Assembly: GCF_037893015.1 (NCBI RefSeq)
Contig: NC_133666.1
Span: 1,517,467 to 1,581,466, forward strand
Length of the DNA: 64,000 nt
Direction: 5' to 3'
Source: Macrotis lagotis
Taxonomy: Eukaryota > Chordata > Mammalia > Peramelemorphia > Peramelidae
Shown: positions 34,961 to 47,420 of the stretch, in pieces
Layout of the letters: the number at the start of each line of letters is the position of its first letter
How positions within the stretch are numbered: the first letter of the stretch is position 1
Made by a program: the position numbers and the translations under genes
The notes under the pieces: generated by a model
What the model saw: only the letters and a program-made list of their open reading frames with translations
The model's database searches: none
Told to the model about the DNA's origin: nothing

Positions 34961-35187
34961 TACTGAACAAGTAGCCCCAGTATCAATAAAAAGTTAATTA
35001 ATTTACCTTCGACATTTAGTGTTACTCTGAGCTCAGCTATGGTGATAGAAAGGGAGCAATCCAGGCCAAACTCTGCTTCTAGTCATTCCTCCCTGGGGGA
35101 GAAAGGGCAGGCTGGGCACTGAGTTCAATTTGTATCTCCCAGTCCATTCCAGGGGACCATTGTGTTTCCATCAAGCTGACGGCTGAT

Positions 35188-35325
35188 AGGGGCAGCTAAG
35201 TGGTGCAGTGGATAGAGTACCAGCCCTGGAGTCAGTAGGACCTGAGTTCAAATAGGATCTTAGACACTTAAGAATTGTCTATGTGACCTTGGGCAAGTCA
35301 CTTAACCAAATAAAATTTTAAAAAA
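35188..35325 (+). repeat. MIR-like marsupial SINE inside the ERV
   Basis: GGGGCAGCTAAGTGGTGCAG ... CTGAGTTCAAATAGGATC ... AAGTCACTTAACC. Confidence 0.88.
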
Positions 35326-35329
35326 AGTT

Positions 35330-37450
35330 GACTGCCAATTACCAATGATCTGTTTCATTGCAGCATTGGCAGGACCCTGGAAACCTCCTTGGGATATGCC
35401 TAGAGGAGCACTCATGAGAGCTTTGCAATTACACTGAAAACAGACCATATCCCCAGGGGACCTATCACCCACTTGATCCAAGTCACCTGTCAAGGTAGCT
35501 AAGCTCTGGGTAGTTTGTTGTTGATTGGCAGCTGGTAACAATTCAGCTTTTTCTTTTGCAAAACGAGATTTTTCCTCTGCCTTCACAGAGTCCCTGTGAT
35601 TGGTCATAGTAAATGCCACCTCCAGTAATTGGGGCATGGGTATCTGGGGACCCAAATCTAACTTCTTAAATTTTCTATGTATGTCAGTTGCAGATTGACT
35701 GCCTAGGATGACACTCCTCTCAACAGAAGTGTGGTCTGAGTTAGTATATTTCTTCATGGCTTCTACAAGTCTGTTATGAAAAAGGGCTGAATTTTCCTCA
35801 GAACCCAAGTTACCTCCCTCAATCTGTCATGGTTTACTGGTTTCTTAATACCTTTTTTTCATGCCTTCTACCAAACGATACCATATGGTCTCCTTTCTCT
35901 CTCTGCTTATTGTTCGGGAAATCCCATCTGGGATCAGCTACTGGAATTGCTATGGCCCCGGGGGGAAACCTAGCTAGTTCTTTCCCTGGTACTCTGGGCT
36001 AGGTTCCAAATCCTCTGCTTTTCTTTATCTGAGCAACAGTTAGAAAGGATAATACTTCTGTCTCCCCAAGATAGTTCATACTGAAGAGAAACCTTTTAAA
36101 CTCCTCAGCAAACTTTTGAGTATCTCCAAAATAAAGGCCTAATTTCCCTTTTAACTGGCTCAAATCCATCATTGAAAAGGGAACATGGACTCAAATTGTC
36201 CTTCCCTGGGCATCTGGGATTTCTCTCAATGGGTACAGTTGTATAGGAACCCCTCTATGATTCCAGGTAGAGGAATTAGGACTTTCTGGGTGATTTAGTG
36301 AAGGGAGAATAAAGGAAGGAGCCAGAGGCTTGGGGGAGTGAGAGAAGGGGCTGGGAGGGCCAGAGGAACAGGGGAAGGCTGAGCAGGGGGAAGAATTGCT
36401 GGTGTTGGGGGGGGGGGAGAGAGAGAGAGAGATCGATCAGTGGATGAACCAAGGATATGGGGGGGGGGAAGTGAAGGAGTCACAGGTATGGTAGAAATGA
36501 TTGTTGGGACAGTAAAAGATAGAGTGCCTTTCCTGGTTTGAGAAGGACTCAAATTATAGTTCAAACCATTAAGGTCCTGTCCATGGCTTGGAGTCAGCTC
36601 AGACTCATGCTTGGAGGCAATTTTCCTTTTTTTTGCTGGAATTTCTAAGTATGAACTGGGCAGATTTTGGCCTCTCTGTCTGAATCGGAGCATATGGAGG
36701 GGCATTCCGTAAGAATTTACCTAAGCCTTCACGGGCTGGGTGGTAAGGGGCACCCAATTCTGATGTTTAAGGACCTAGTTCTGGATTTGAAGAACTAGAG
36801 GGTGGGGGATGGGTTGAGGATTTCAAGCCAGAAGAATTGCTTCAGGGTTCTGGTGGAACTAAAGTTAGGGAAGCTGCTGGAGTTTGGGGAGCTGGGGGGA
36901 ATGACCCTGTATAGAATCAGGTCATCAAGTATATCTAACTATTCTGAGTCCTCCTCACTTGGAGAGGATTATGTCACTAACACTTTTCCTTTTGTGATAA
37001 GTTCTTGGCCGGTTGCTAATGCCATAAAGTTGGACATAACTAGCGTCTGTAATTCTCCCTGTCTTTCTTCAAAATTTGTCTAATTACATGATAACCCTAT
37101 AGTTAAGGGTTCCATGAATGGGCTATCTTTCTAGGTAGGGAAATCTATGGTACCAAATAAGTTTTTCCCCATGTTTCAATTCTAATGAGTACTTCTAGAC
37201 TTCTAGATAAATAACAGATTGAACTTATAGCCCCAAGCCCCTTCTATGTGTATCTCTCAAATATATGAGACAAAACCCACACTAAAAAAAAAAATCTAAT
37301 TTAACAGCAAACCCAATGTCCCAATGATCACCTTCTGTTAATTCCAAAACATATATTCTCACAGTCTCAACTTAAAGGACTAGACTCATAGTGCCTTCTG
37401 CATTAACCCCAAGGGCAAGAGAAGGGTGGCTAAAGAATCCAATTTAATTT
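35330..37450 (-). pseudogene. ERV gag region (fossil)
   Basis: Proline-rich N-terminal part followed by capsid/nucleocapsid-like sequence of gammaretroviral type. Broken. Confidence 0.7.
36405..36475 (+). repeat. G-run and (GA)n low-complexity tract
   Basis: Two G-runs with a GA repeat between them, in the ERV gag region. Confidence 0.9.
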
Positions 37451-37558
37451 TCCTAATTTTCTAGAAATCTTAGGTCTGGAAAAGGGCGCTTCTCACTTCT
37501 CGGAGCTTGAACGAGTTCCAGGATCAAGGTGAAAAGATCCCTTCATTGTTCACCAAAA

Positions 37559-38102
37559 TGTTGCAGGGGTTCAATGTTTCCTGTGAAGAATTACTGTTTG
37601 ACCCAGGAATGCAGATATCAAAAACAAAATAGAGATTTATTAAGAAGTTGTTACAACACAAAGTGATAGAGAAGTTAAATTAAGAGAGATTAAAGGGCTA
37701 TGCTTGGTAATTAATCTCAGCAGTCCAGCTGCTAGATTAACGCAGAAGTCCAAAAGGAAAAGAGGGCAGAGCACCCACCAGCATCCCCTTAAATGCCCCT
37801 TCAGGGTCCATGGAAAGAGGCCATGTCTTGGGAGTTGTCCAAGTCCTACTTTGGAAGGTTGGCCTTTGGGGAGGGGTTGAGGGTCTCAGTTTCTGGCCTG
37901 GGTGGCCTCAAGATGATGTTTCTGTGCCTGCCTAATCTAGCTTGTTTTACCAATGAGAAGATGGCCAAAGTCAGACTGGAGGTCAAGGTAGAGTCTTTTA
38001 ATAAAGTGAAAGAGGATACAAGATTTTAACAGTGCAAAAAAATTAACAAAATTTGTTTCCAATTAATTTTAATATTCCCTAAGCCCATGATTTGCTGCAT
38101 CA
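37559..38102 (-). repeat. 5' LTR of the endogenous retrovirus
   Basis: 544 bp; on the minus strand it starts TGATGCAGC and ends with TGCAACA. AATAAA-type signal inside. It aligns with the other LTR along its length. A leader with a GGTGAACAATGAAGGG-like segment follows on the internal side where the primer-binding site is expected; the tRNA was not assigned. Confidence 0.85.
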
Positions 38103-38385
38103 CTACAACAGAAGTTTTCTGTAGGGGGAAAAAATTATTCTTTTTGGTGCACATGCATAGGAAACTCGACAATTTTTTCCCTAACATATTATACACTGGA
38201 TGTGGGAAATTTTACTGAAAGCCATGGCAAAAAGTGACAACCTCCAATCCCAACTCAGTCGACTTTAGCATAGGTGGGTCTTGCTTGGGTCACCACACTT
38301 TCTAGCTTTTTTCTTAGCTCCCAAACGAGGTTAGATCTAGTCCAGTGGTTCAAGAACTCCTTAGGAGTTCAAAAGTTATAAACAG

Positions 38386-38531
38386 GGTGGCTAGGTGGCA
38401 CAGTGAATAGAGCAACGTCCCTGGAGTCAGTAGTACCTGGGTTCAAATCTGACCTCAGACACTTAATAATTGCCTAGCCGTGCGGCCTTGGGCAAGCCAC
38501 TTAACCACATTGCCTTGAAAAATCTTAAAAT
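38386..38531 (+). repeat. MIR-like marsupial SINE
   Basis: Full copy, flanked by AAGTTATAAACAG (38373-38385 and 38532-38544). Confidence 0.93.
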
Positions 38532-38544
38532 AAGTTATAAACAG

Positions 38545-39165
38545 TAAACCTTAAATCTAGGGCTGAAATAAAATGTCAGAAAATATAAGTTAGATTTGAA
38601 GTTACATTCTCTAGGATATACTGTAAACCTACAACTGGTGACTCCTCAAAACAAGAGAGGGGAATAGTTATCAAAAACAAAAGATGGGGGTGGGGAATCA
38701 TTAGCCCATCTGAGGACTAATTATGAAGGTAGCACAATATTAAGTTGCCCAGTTGCTCCTCCAAGACTATCATCCTTATCAAACACTATCTGATTAATTG
38801 TTATCTCTTCCTGGACTTAAATCATCTTGGTCATTATCTTCCTGAGTTTATAATTAATATAGGGGGAGATATCCTGGGATCTTGACTTCTTACCTACTGG
38901 CAAAACTGATTGGAAAGTGAAGGCTGAGTTCTCTAAAGAAATCAGTATTTTTACCAAGAATATAGTTTAGAGAAACTTATACTCCAATAGAATTGATGCT
39001 ACAAATAGTTTTTTCCTGTTATAACTCTGTTCTGCAGAGATTTGAAACCACTGTGTGTCTCTGGAGACATTCAATATCTTTTTGTATCTTCAGAATCTAT
39101 TCCAAAAAGTTCTCTCTTATTTGGATGACTTATTGAGGGCTTCTCTTCTGATAAAGGAACTTCTT
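38545..39165 (+). repeat. Unassigned repeated sequence, copy A (first part)
   Basis: 38545-39000 matches 53827-54230 (shared ACTATCATCCTTAT and ATCTCTTCCTGG blocks, then TCCTGAGTTT.TAATTAA.A). 39050-39165 matches 47580-47690 (CTCTGGAGAC, CTATTCC.AAAAA, TTCTGATAAA). An L1 splits this copy, and its remainder starts at 43348. No coding frame. Family unknown. Confidence 0.6.
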
Positions 39166-42100
39166 TTTTTTCATTTTTTTAAAAATTTATTTTTATTAAA
39201 GATATTATTTGAGTTTTACAATTTTCCCCCCAATCTTTCTTCTCTCCCCCCACCTTGTCACTGAAAGCACTCTGTCAATCTTTACATTGTTTCCATCTTG
39301 TACCTTGATCCAAATTGTGTGTGATGAGAGAGAAATCATATATTTAAAGAAGAGAAGTCTAAGAGGTAACAAGATCAGAAATAAGATATCTATTTTTTTC
39401 TAAATTAAAGGGAATAGTCCTTGAACTTTGTTCAAACTCCACAGCTCCTTATCTGGATACAGATGGCACTCTCCTTTGCAGACAGCCCAAAATTGCTCCC
39501 GATTGTTGCACTGATGGAATGAGTGAGTCCTTCAAGGTTGATCATCACTCCCATGTTGCTGTTAGGGTGTACAGTGTTTTCCTGGTTCTGCTCCTTTCAC
39601 TCAGCATCAGTTCATGCAAATCCCTCCAGGCTTCCCTGAAATCCCATCCCTCCTAGTTTCTAATAGAACAATAGTGTTCCATGACATACATATACCACAG
39701 TTTGCTAAGCCATTCCCCAATGGAAGGACATTGACTTGATTTCCAATTCTTTGCCACCACGAACAGGGCTGCTATGAATATTTTTGTACAAGTGATGTTT
39801 TTACCCCTTTTCATCATCTCTTCGGTGTATAGACCCAGTAGTTGTATTGCTGGATCAAAGGGTATGCACATTTTCGTTGCCCTTTGGACATAGTTCCAAA
39901 TTTCTCTCCAGAAAGTTTGGATGGGTTCACAGCTCCACCAACAATGTATTAGTGTCCCAGATTTCTCACAACCCTTCCATCAATGATCATTATCCTTTCT
40001 GTTCACATTGGCCAGTCTGAGAGGTGTGAGGTGGTACCTCAGATAAGCTTTAATTTGCATTTCTCTAATAATTAATGATTTAGAGCATTTTTTCATATGG
40101 CTATGGATTGCTTTGATCTCATCTGTAAATTGCCTTTGCATATCCTTTGACCATTTGTCAATTGGGGAATGGCTTTTTGTTTTAAAAATATGACTCAGTT
40201 CTCTGTATATTTTAGAAATGAGTCCTTTGTCAGAATCATTAGTTGTAAAGATTGTTTCCCAATTTACTCCATTTCTTTTGATCTTGGTTACATTGGTTTT
40301 ATCTGTGCAAAAGCTTTTTAATTTAGTCGAAATCATCTAATTGGTTTTTGGTGTTGTTCTCCAACTCTTCCTTAGTCATAAATTGCTTCCCTTTCCATAG
40401 ATCTGACAGGTAAACTAGTCCTTGATCTTCTGATTTGCTTATGGTATTGCTTTTTATGTCTATGTCCTGTAACCATTTGGATCTTATCTTGGTAAAGGGT
40501 GTGAGGTGTTGGTCTAATCTAAGTTTCTTCCATATTAACTCCCAATTATCCCAGCAGTTTTTATCAAAGAGAGAGTTTTTATCCCAATGGCTGGACTCTT
40601 TGGGTTTAATCAAAAAGCAGATTACTATAATCATCTCCTGTTTTTACACATAGTCTATTCCACTGGTCTACCAATACCAAAGAGTTTTGATGACTGATGC
40701 TTTATAATTTAATTTTAGATCAGGTAGGGCTAAGCCACCTTCTTTTGCATTTTTTTCCATTAAGCTCCTGGCAATTCTTGACTTTCTATTTCTCCATATG
40801 AATTTACTTACAATTTTTTCTAACTCATTAAAGCAATTTTTTGGAATTTTGATTGGTAGGGCACTAAACAGATAGTTTAGTTTTGGTAGAACTGTCATTT
40901 TTATTATATTAGCTCTACCTATCCATGAGCAGTTGATATTTGCCCAGTTATTTAAACCTGATTTAATTTGTGTGAGAAGTGCTTTGTAATTGTTTTCAAA
41001 AAGATTCTGAGTCTGTCTTGGCAAATAGACTCCCAAGTATTTTATATTGTCTGAGGTTACTTTGAATGGGATTCCTCTTTCTAGCTCTTCCTGCTGTATC
41101 TTGCTAGAGATATATAGAAAAGTTGAGGATTTATGAGGGTTTATTTTATAACCTGCAACTTTGCTAAAATTGCTAATTGTTTCTAGTAGTTTTTTGGATG
41201 ATTTCTTGGGATTCTCTAGGTAGACCATCATGTCATCTGTGAATAGTGAGAGTTTTGTCTCTTCTTCCCAATTCTAATTCCTTTAATTTCTTTTTCTTCT
41301 CTAATTGCTGATGCTAACATTTCTAATACAATATTGAATAGTAGTGGTGATAATGAGCACCCTTGTTTCACCCCTGATCTTATTGGGAATGCCTCTAGCC
41401 TCTCCCCATTGAATATAATGCTTGTTGATGGTTTCAGATAGATACTGCTAATTATTTTAAGGAACAGTCCATTTATTCCTACACTCTCTAGTGTTTTTAA
41501 TAGGAATGGATGCTGTATTTTGTCAAAAGCTTTTTCAGCATCTATTGATATGATCATATGATTTCTGATAGGTTTGTTGTTGATACAAATTGAGTATACT
41601 AACAGTTTTCCTAATATTGAACCAACCCTGCATTCAGGAAATAAATCCTACTTGGTCATAATGTATTATCCTGGTGATAACTTGCTGTAATCATTTTGCT
41701 AAGATTTTATTTAAGATTTTTGCATCTTATATTTATCAGGGAAATAGGTCTGTAATTTTCTTTCTCTGTTCTAACTCTTCCTGGTTTAGGTAACAGCACC
41801 ATATTGGTTTCCATAGAAAGAGTTAGGAAGAGTTCCATCTTTCCCTATTTTTCCAAAGAGTTTATATAGAATTGGAACTAATTGTTCCTTCAATGTTTGG
41901 TAGAATTCACTTGTGAATCCATCAGGTCCTGGAGATTTTTTATTTTGAGGGAGTTCAATGATGGCTTCTTGAATTTCTTTTTCTGAGATAGGGTTGTTTA
42001 GGTATTTAATCTCTTCTTCATTTAACCTGGGCAACTTATATTTTTGTAAATATTCATCCATTTCACTTAGATTATCAAATTTATTGGCATAGAGTTGGGC

Positions 42101-43334
42101 AAAATAATTTTGAATTATTACTTTAATTTCTTCCTCATTGGGGGTGAGTTTACCTTTTTCATTTATGATACTAGCAATTTGGTTTTCTTCTTTCTTTTTT
42201 AAAATCAAATTGACCAGAGGTTTATCAATTTTATTGGTTTTTTCATAATACCAACTTTTGGTTTTATTTATTCAATAGTTTTTTTGCTTTCGATTTTATT
42301 AATCTCTCCTTTAATTTTTAGAATTTCTAATTTGGTATTTAATTGGGGAATTTTTGATTTGTTCTTTCTCTTAATTTTTTTAGTTGCATGTTTAGTTCAT
42401 TGATTTCCTCTTTCTCCAATTTATTCATGTAAGCATTTAGAGCTATAATATATCCCCTGAGAGTCACTTTAAGTGAATCCCATAGGTTTTGGTATGTTGT
42501 TTCATTATTATCATTATCTAGGATAAAATGGTTAATTCTTTCTATAATTTTTTTTGTCCCCTCATTTTTTAAAATCAGGTTATTCAGTTTCCAATTGGTT
42601 CTGGGTCTATATCTCCTTGGCCCAGTATTGCATATGACTTTTATTGCATTGTGATCTGAGAAAGATGTATTCACTATTTCTGCCTTTCTGCAGCTGATCA
42701 TTAGGTTTTTATGCCCTAGTACATGGTCAATTTTTGTATAAGTGCCATGTACTGCAGAGAAAAAGGTATATTCCTTTCTATCCCCATTCAGTTTCCTCCA
42801 TAAGTCTACCATATCTAGTTTTTCTAACAATCTATTGACCTCCTTAACTTCTTTCTTGTTTATTTTATGATTTGATTTATCTAGATCTGAGAGCAGGAGG
42901 TTGAGGTCTCCCACTAGTAGAGTTTTGCTGTCTATGTCTTCCTGTAGTTCTTTCAGCTTCTCCTCTAAGAATTTGGATGCTGTCCCACTGGGGTGCATAT
43001 ATATTCAGTATTGAAATGACTTTATTGTCTATGGTACCTTTTAGGAGGATAAAGTTTCCTTCCTTATCTCTTTTAATGCTATCTCTTTTTGCTGCTGCTT
43101 TGTCGGAGATAAGGATTGCTACCCCTGCTTTTATTACTTCAGCTGAAGCAAAATATATTTTGCTCCAACCTTTTACCTTTACTCTCTATGTATCTCTCTG
43201 CTTCAAATGATTTTCTTGTAAGCAGCATATTGTAGGATTCTGGTTTTTAATCCACTCTGCTATTTGCTTACATTTTAAGGGAGAGTTCATCCCATTCACA
43301 TTCAAGGTTATGATTACTAATTCTTTATTGCCCT
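39166..43334 (-). mobile_element. L1, 4.2 kb, 5'-truncated, best-preserved copy here
   Basis: Flanked by AAAGGAACTTCTT (39153-39165 and 43335-43347), a perfect 13-bp target duplication. On the minus strand, ORF2 shows endonuclease sequence at about 42340-43000 (LVGDLNLLLSDLD, TKIDHVLGH, SDHNAI), the reverse-transcriptase palm at about 41230-41560 ([18 protein letters not shown]), an FTDD in place of the usual FADD near 41240, and the C-terminal part to about 39650, then the 3' UTR. Several frameshifts and stops make it inactive. Confidence 0.93.
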
Positions 43335-43347
43335 AAAGGAACTTCTT

Positions 43348-43827
43348 AATACAACATCTTATCAGATTGAGACTCATGTTTTCATTATTGGACAATAAAA
43401 TTCTAGTGTTATTACAATTTACATTTTACCTTATTCACTATCATTTGATAGACATACTTCTCTCTAACAAAAATAAAACTTCCATAATTGTGTCACTGCA
43501 CAAGTGAATTTGCTGAAAATTATCAGGTGAATTTTTGTTTCTAATATATACATTAGATGATCATTTTAACATAGAGTGTTCAGCAAGTGACATATAGTCT
43601 CAACCTCTTGCTCCTTACTAAAATAATAACTCAAACATCCTTAAACTAAAATGAATTTCTCCTTCTGAAAATGTTTCTTACTATACTCTAGGTGATTCTT
43701 CTCCAGATATACTCAACTGACTTATATTTCCCTTCCTTAAAGTAGAACTTGAAACTGCTATTGCACAGAATTGTATCTTAAGATTACAAAAACCTTTTTA
43801 TTCTTCTTACCTAAATATCCTTTGTTT
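43348..43827 (+). repeat. Unassigned repeated sequence, copy A (second part)
   Basis: Continues copy A after the L1. ACAATTTACATTTT.ACTT, TCTCTAACA and CATAATTGT.TCACT blocks match 47740-47915 and, more weakly, 54640-54730. Confidence 0.6.
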
Positions 43828-43983
43828 TTAAAAAAAAATTTAAATTTAAGGCAATGGGGTTAAGTGACTTGTCCAAGGTCACACAGCTAGGTCATTATTA
43901 AGTATCTGAGACTAGATTTGAACTCAGGTCCTCCTGACTCCAGGGCCAGTGCTCTATCCACTGTACCACCTAGCTGCCTCTGG
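43828..43983 (-). repeat. MIR-like marsupial SINE
   Basis: AAGGCAATGGGGTTAAGTGA ... ACAGCTAGGTCATTATTAAG ... CACCTAGCTGCC. Confidence 0.92.
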
Positions 43984-44201
43984 TGTAACTTTTGAGATGG
44001 CAAACAGCCACTCAAAAATCCCACAGCCTAACTAGAATATCTCCTGCCCCACTCTTCAGCTAGGGTAAACCAAATAACTTCTGTCATAAGGGAACAGTCC
44101 TAAATCTTTTCTGGGGAGGTGGGGATCTTCTGTTCTTAAATCCTCAGTTGTCCCATTATTTTCTATAATAGCTAACATTATCAGAATCTGTATCAATAAA
44201 C

Positions 44202-44357
44202 TCTTTTTTTAGTTTTTTGCCAGGCAAATGGGGGTTAAGTGGCTTGCCCAAGGACACACAGCTAGGTAATTTATTAAGTGTCTGAGGCTAGATTTGAACT
44301 CGGGTCCTCCTGACTTCAGGGCCGTTGCTCTAGCCACTGCATCACCTAGCTGCCCCT
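44202..44357 (-). repeat. MIR-like marsupial SINE
   Basis: TTTTTTGCCAGGCAAATGGG ... ATCACCTAGCTGCCCC. Confidence 0.92.
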
Positions 44358-44985
44358 ATTAATCAACTCTTGAAGCTATAATGTTACCATGGAATAAACT
44401 TGGATTCATTCTGTTTCCCTTTTCTTGCTATTTCTATATAATGAAATTATATATTTTAGAATGCACTGCACTCTCTTGTTTTCCTGGAATTTTCCTCCTC
44501 AAAGGTTTCTCTATATCAAATAGCATTTCTTTAGTCATTTGTTTGTTTAACACTTATTTTTCCTCATCTGGAAATACTCACTGTCTCTTTTTTTGTTTCT
44601 ATAAATTCAAATAAATTCCCTTTTTAACACTTGTTTTATTAAGTCTTCATGAAACAATTCTCTGTTATTAATTAGTCCTTTTTCTTTCTGCTCCCATTTT
44701 CAAGGCCAAGAAATAAGTGAGCCATGCTAGCAAGGAGGGAGGGGAAAAGGCATCTGGCAGCACAAAATGCAGTGAAGAGAAAAAGTCACCAGAATTTAAT
44801 CATTTTATGCACTTTTTCCTTTTTACTTGGTATTTCTTTCCAATTAATATTAAATCTAGACACTAGAGCTCTCAGCTAGCACTTCAAGTGGGTAATGATG
44901 GTTCCTTGTCGCTTACTTTGAATTTGACCCTCCCATCTCTTTTTTCCACAATCTCAAACCATCTGAGATGTTCCTGTGAAATTTT
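44358..44985. other. AT-rich unassigned DNA
   Basis: No gene or confident repeat match. Confidence 0.35.
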
Positions 44986-45145
44986 TTTGGAATTTTATTT
45001 TATTTTATTTAAGGCAATGGGGTTAAGAGTGACTTGTCCAAGATCACACAGTTAGTAAGTATTAAGTGTCTGAGGCCACGTTTGAATTCAGGTCCTCCTG
45101 ACTCCAGGGCCAATGCTCTATCCACTGTGCCACATATCTGCCCCC
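44986..45145 (-). repeat. MIR-like marsupial SINE
   Basis: Flanked by TTCCTGTGAAATTT (44972-44985 and 45146-45159). Confidence 0.93.
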
Positions 45146-45559
45146 TTCCTGTGAAATTTCTCCCTAGAGTCTAACCACTTGGGAGCATTTTCACCCCTAC
45201 CCTAATCCTACACCTTACAGCCTCGAACTGCAGACCTCGAGCTGCTTAGGTGTGACAGAGGTTGGGTCACATGGGTCTCACTGATTTTGTCTGGTTCAAA
45301 AAGAAATTCCCCAGACTCGCAGATCTTGCTTACCTGGGCTTGTGTACACAAACTCGTGGACCTGTGGTACCTTCTTTGGGTTGGCTTCCACAGTGGGGTC
45401 CTTGTTGTGCTCCCTCTGGTGGTCTTCAGACTTTCAATTTTGCTCATGCTGAATCTCTCTTCAGGTTTCCTCCCCACTCCCTAAGGGATCAGCTTGGACA
45501 CTTAAACATTCAGCTGGTGTCTGCTTGTATATCAGAGTCCAAGGAAGTCTTTTTATTTT

Positions 45560-45608
45560 TTTAAGTTCTTGCAAGGCAATGGGGTTAAGTGATTTGCCCA
45601 AGGTCACC
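45560..45608 (-). repeat. SINE tail fragment
   Basis: TTCTTGCAAGGCAATGGGGT through TTTGCCCAAGGTCACC, after which the match stops. Confidence 0.7.
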
Positions 45609-46100
45609 AGGAGAGTCTTAAGGAGGGGATCAATTTCATGACAGGGAACCAAAACTGTGTGTGATGAAAATGCACTGAAGAAATTTTTCAGACTGGGTCT
45701 GAGCAAAGGAAAGTTGTTTATTTACTTTTCTTGAGAAAAGGGCAGACTCACAATCCCACACTAAGTGGTGAGAGTTCAAGAGCTGCACCTAAAGTACAGC
45801 AAGTTTGGTTTTTAAAGATTCTAACTGCAACTTTCCCCCAACCTTCTTCCCCTTCAGCCTATTGTCTGAATTTGGGGGGTGGGCTACAATCTGTTCTTGG
45901 AAATCTATCTTATCAACAGACACAAAGAAAGGAATGTAATATTTTCAAAATACGTCTCTCACTAGATGGACGGGTAACCAGGTCCTAGTGACCTCGTATA
46001 ACTTATTTTGACTAGAATAGAAATAGTAATAAAGTTTTCATGGTCAGGATGCCTCAGTAGGCAAAACAGTCTTATTGCAAAAGCAAGATGTCCTTGGGTC
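45609..46100 (-). repeat. LTR-like fragment, fossil
   Basis: Composition and layout resemble an LTR read on the minus strand, with an AATAAA (TTTATT at about 45718) and flanking GT-rich sequence. No partner LTR or internal region was found. Boundaries are uncertain. Confidence 0.3.
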
Positions 46101-46572
46101 CCTTGGAATGCTAGCTTTTTCTTGACATAAACGCTTCTTTAACCTTTAGAGGATTTCACTAGAAATTTTCCACACAATTGCAATCATACACACAATTTTA
46201 TTAGTACAGCAATTACATCAAACTATGACTGCTTCTGACCAAGCAGTGTATTCCTTCTTACAGTTTCTCAGCTTGTCACATTATTTCCAGATTGTCCTGA
46301 GGGTTCAGCAAAGATTCCCAACAGATGGTCAGATCCATACTCTCGTTTAGGGCTCTATACACTGCCCCAGAGTAGCTTCTTCATTCCCTTGTGATCCTAC
46401 CTCATTACCTGTGAAATTATATGATTAAAATGTGAAGAAACTATTCTTTCTTGAACCATTAATATCAGATTGAAAACCACGGCCTTCAAACCATCATAAA
46501 CAGTCTGCAGAAACATCTCATTGCAGTATTTGTTTTGAATTTAATTACACATACCCTCTACCCCCCCCCCCC

Positions 46573-46810
46573 AATTACATGTAAAAACAGTTTTTAACCT
46601 TTGGTCATGCAAATTGCAGTCATGCAAAATTTATTTCCATTTTAGTCATGTTTGTGAAAGAAAACAGACTAAAAATAAAAACCCAAATAAAGTAAAAAAA
46701 AACCCCAGTATGTTTTGACATATTCAAATTCCATCAGTTTTTTCTCTGGAGATGATAGCATTTTTCATCACAGGTCCTTCACGTTGCAATATTAAGACTC
46801 TTTTCTGGAT
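46573..46810 (-). mobile_element. Old L1 3' UTR fragment
   Basis: CCAATTACATGTAAAAACAG, then AAAAACCCAAATAAAGT and TCTCTGGAGATGATAGCAT, in the order seen in the old L1 at 50690-51000. Confidence 0.5.
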
Positions 46811-47120
46811 TAAACTTATTTACAGTTTATGTTACTATTCTAGTTAACAGACTTTCAAATGAATGGCTTGGCAACACTGGTCAATTGTTTTATAGTTTCT
46901 TCCAGCTGAGTGGCTGGTGGACTAAGAATAGAAGAGAAGATAGTTGTATCTGACAAGATTCTTTTCTTTAAAAAGTTTGGTTTATATGGAAACTATTAGA
47001 AATGAAATTGTACTTTAAGTATGTTTATCATTTAATATGATGCTTGTCATTAACAATAGAAAAGTAAATATTTAATATTGCAATTATTCATTTTTTGTTG
47101 ATTGGTTATGAAAGAAACAA
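46811..47120. other. AT-rich unassigned DNA
   Basis: No feature recognised. Confidence 0.35.
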
Positions 47121-47400
47121 ACACCTTACCAAAAACTGAGAAATGCCATTAGTGATACAAAGACAATCCTTTTATTGAAGTGTTCTTAAGAACGGGTGTC
47201 CAAAATAGAAATGGGCACATGTGACATATGAAATCAGGGCCTTTTATCTCCTGCCTAGAAATACATGTCCCTCCTATGTCCCCAATTGGCTGGGTATTGC
47301 CAACGTCAAAGCACTATACTATTCTCTCCCAACGTGTCTTTTTTATTGCCCTGGATTTCATCAAGTAAGCAAAGTTTTTATGTTTATGCAGTTCTGGTAA
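47121..47400 (-). repeat. LTR-like promoter fragment, fossil
   Basis: On the minus strand, CCAATTGG, then GATAAAAGG about 50 bp on, then AATAAAAGG about 90 bp further: the spacing of an LTR promoter and poly(A) signal. Ends not defined. Confidence 0.35.
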
Positions 47401-47420
47401 TGGGTAAACTATAAACATGA

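Larger units (their letters stand above)
29317..38102 (-). mobile_element. Endogenous retrovirus, class I (gammaretrovirus-like), both LTRs present, broken
   Basis: LTR, gag, pro, pol (RNase H and integrase regions recognisable), env and LTR occur in retroviral order on the minus strand. CTAC flanks the element at 29313-29316 and 38103-38106, a 4-bp target duplication as expected for ERV1. The two LTRs differ visibly and three SINEs have inserted (29409-29567, 34869-34960, 35188-35325), so the insertion is old. All coding regions are broken many times; nothing suggests a working copy. The gag-pol type and an env TM of the ERV-W/FRD-like kind are judged from memory of those families. Confidence 0.9.
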
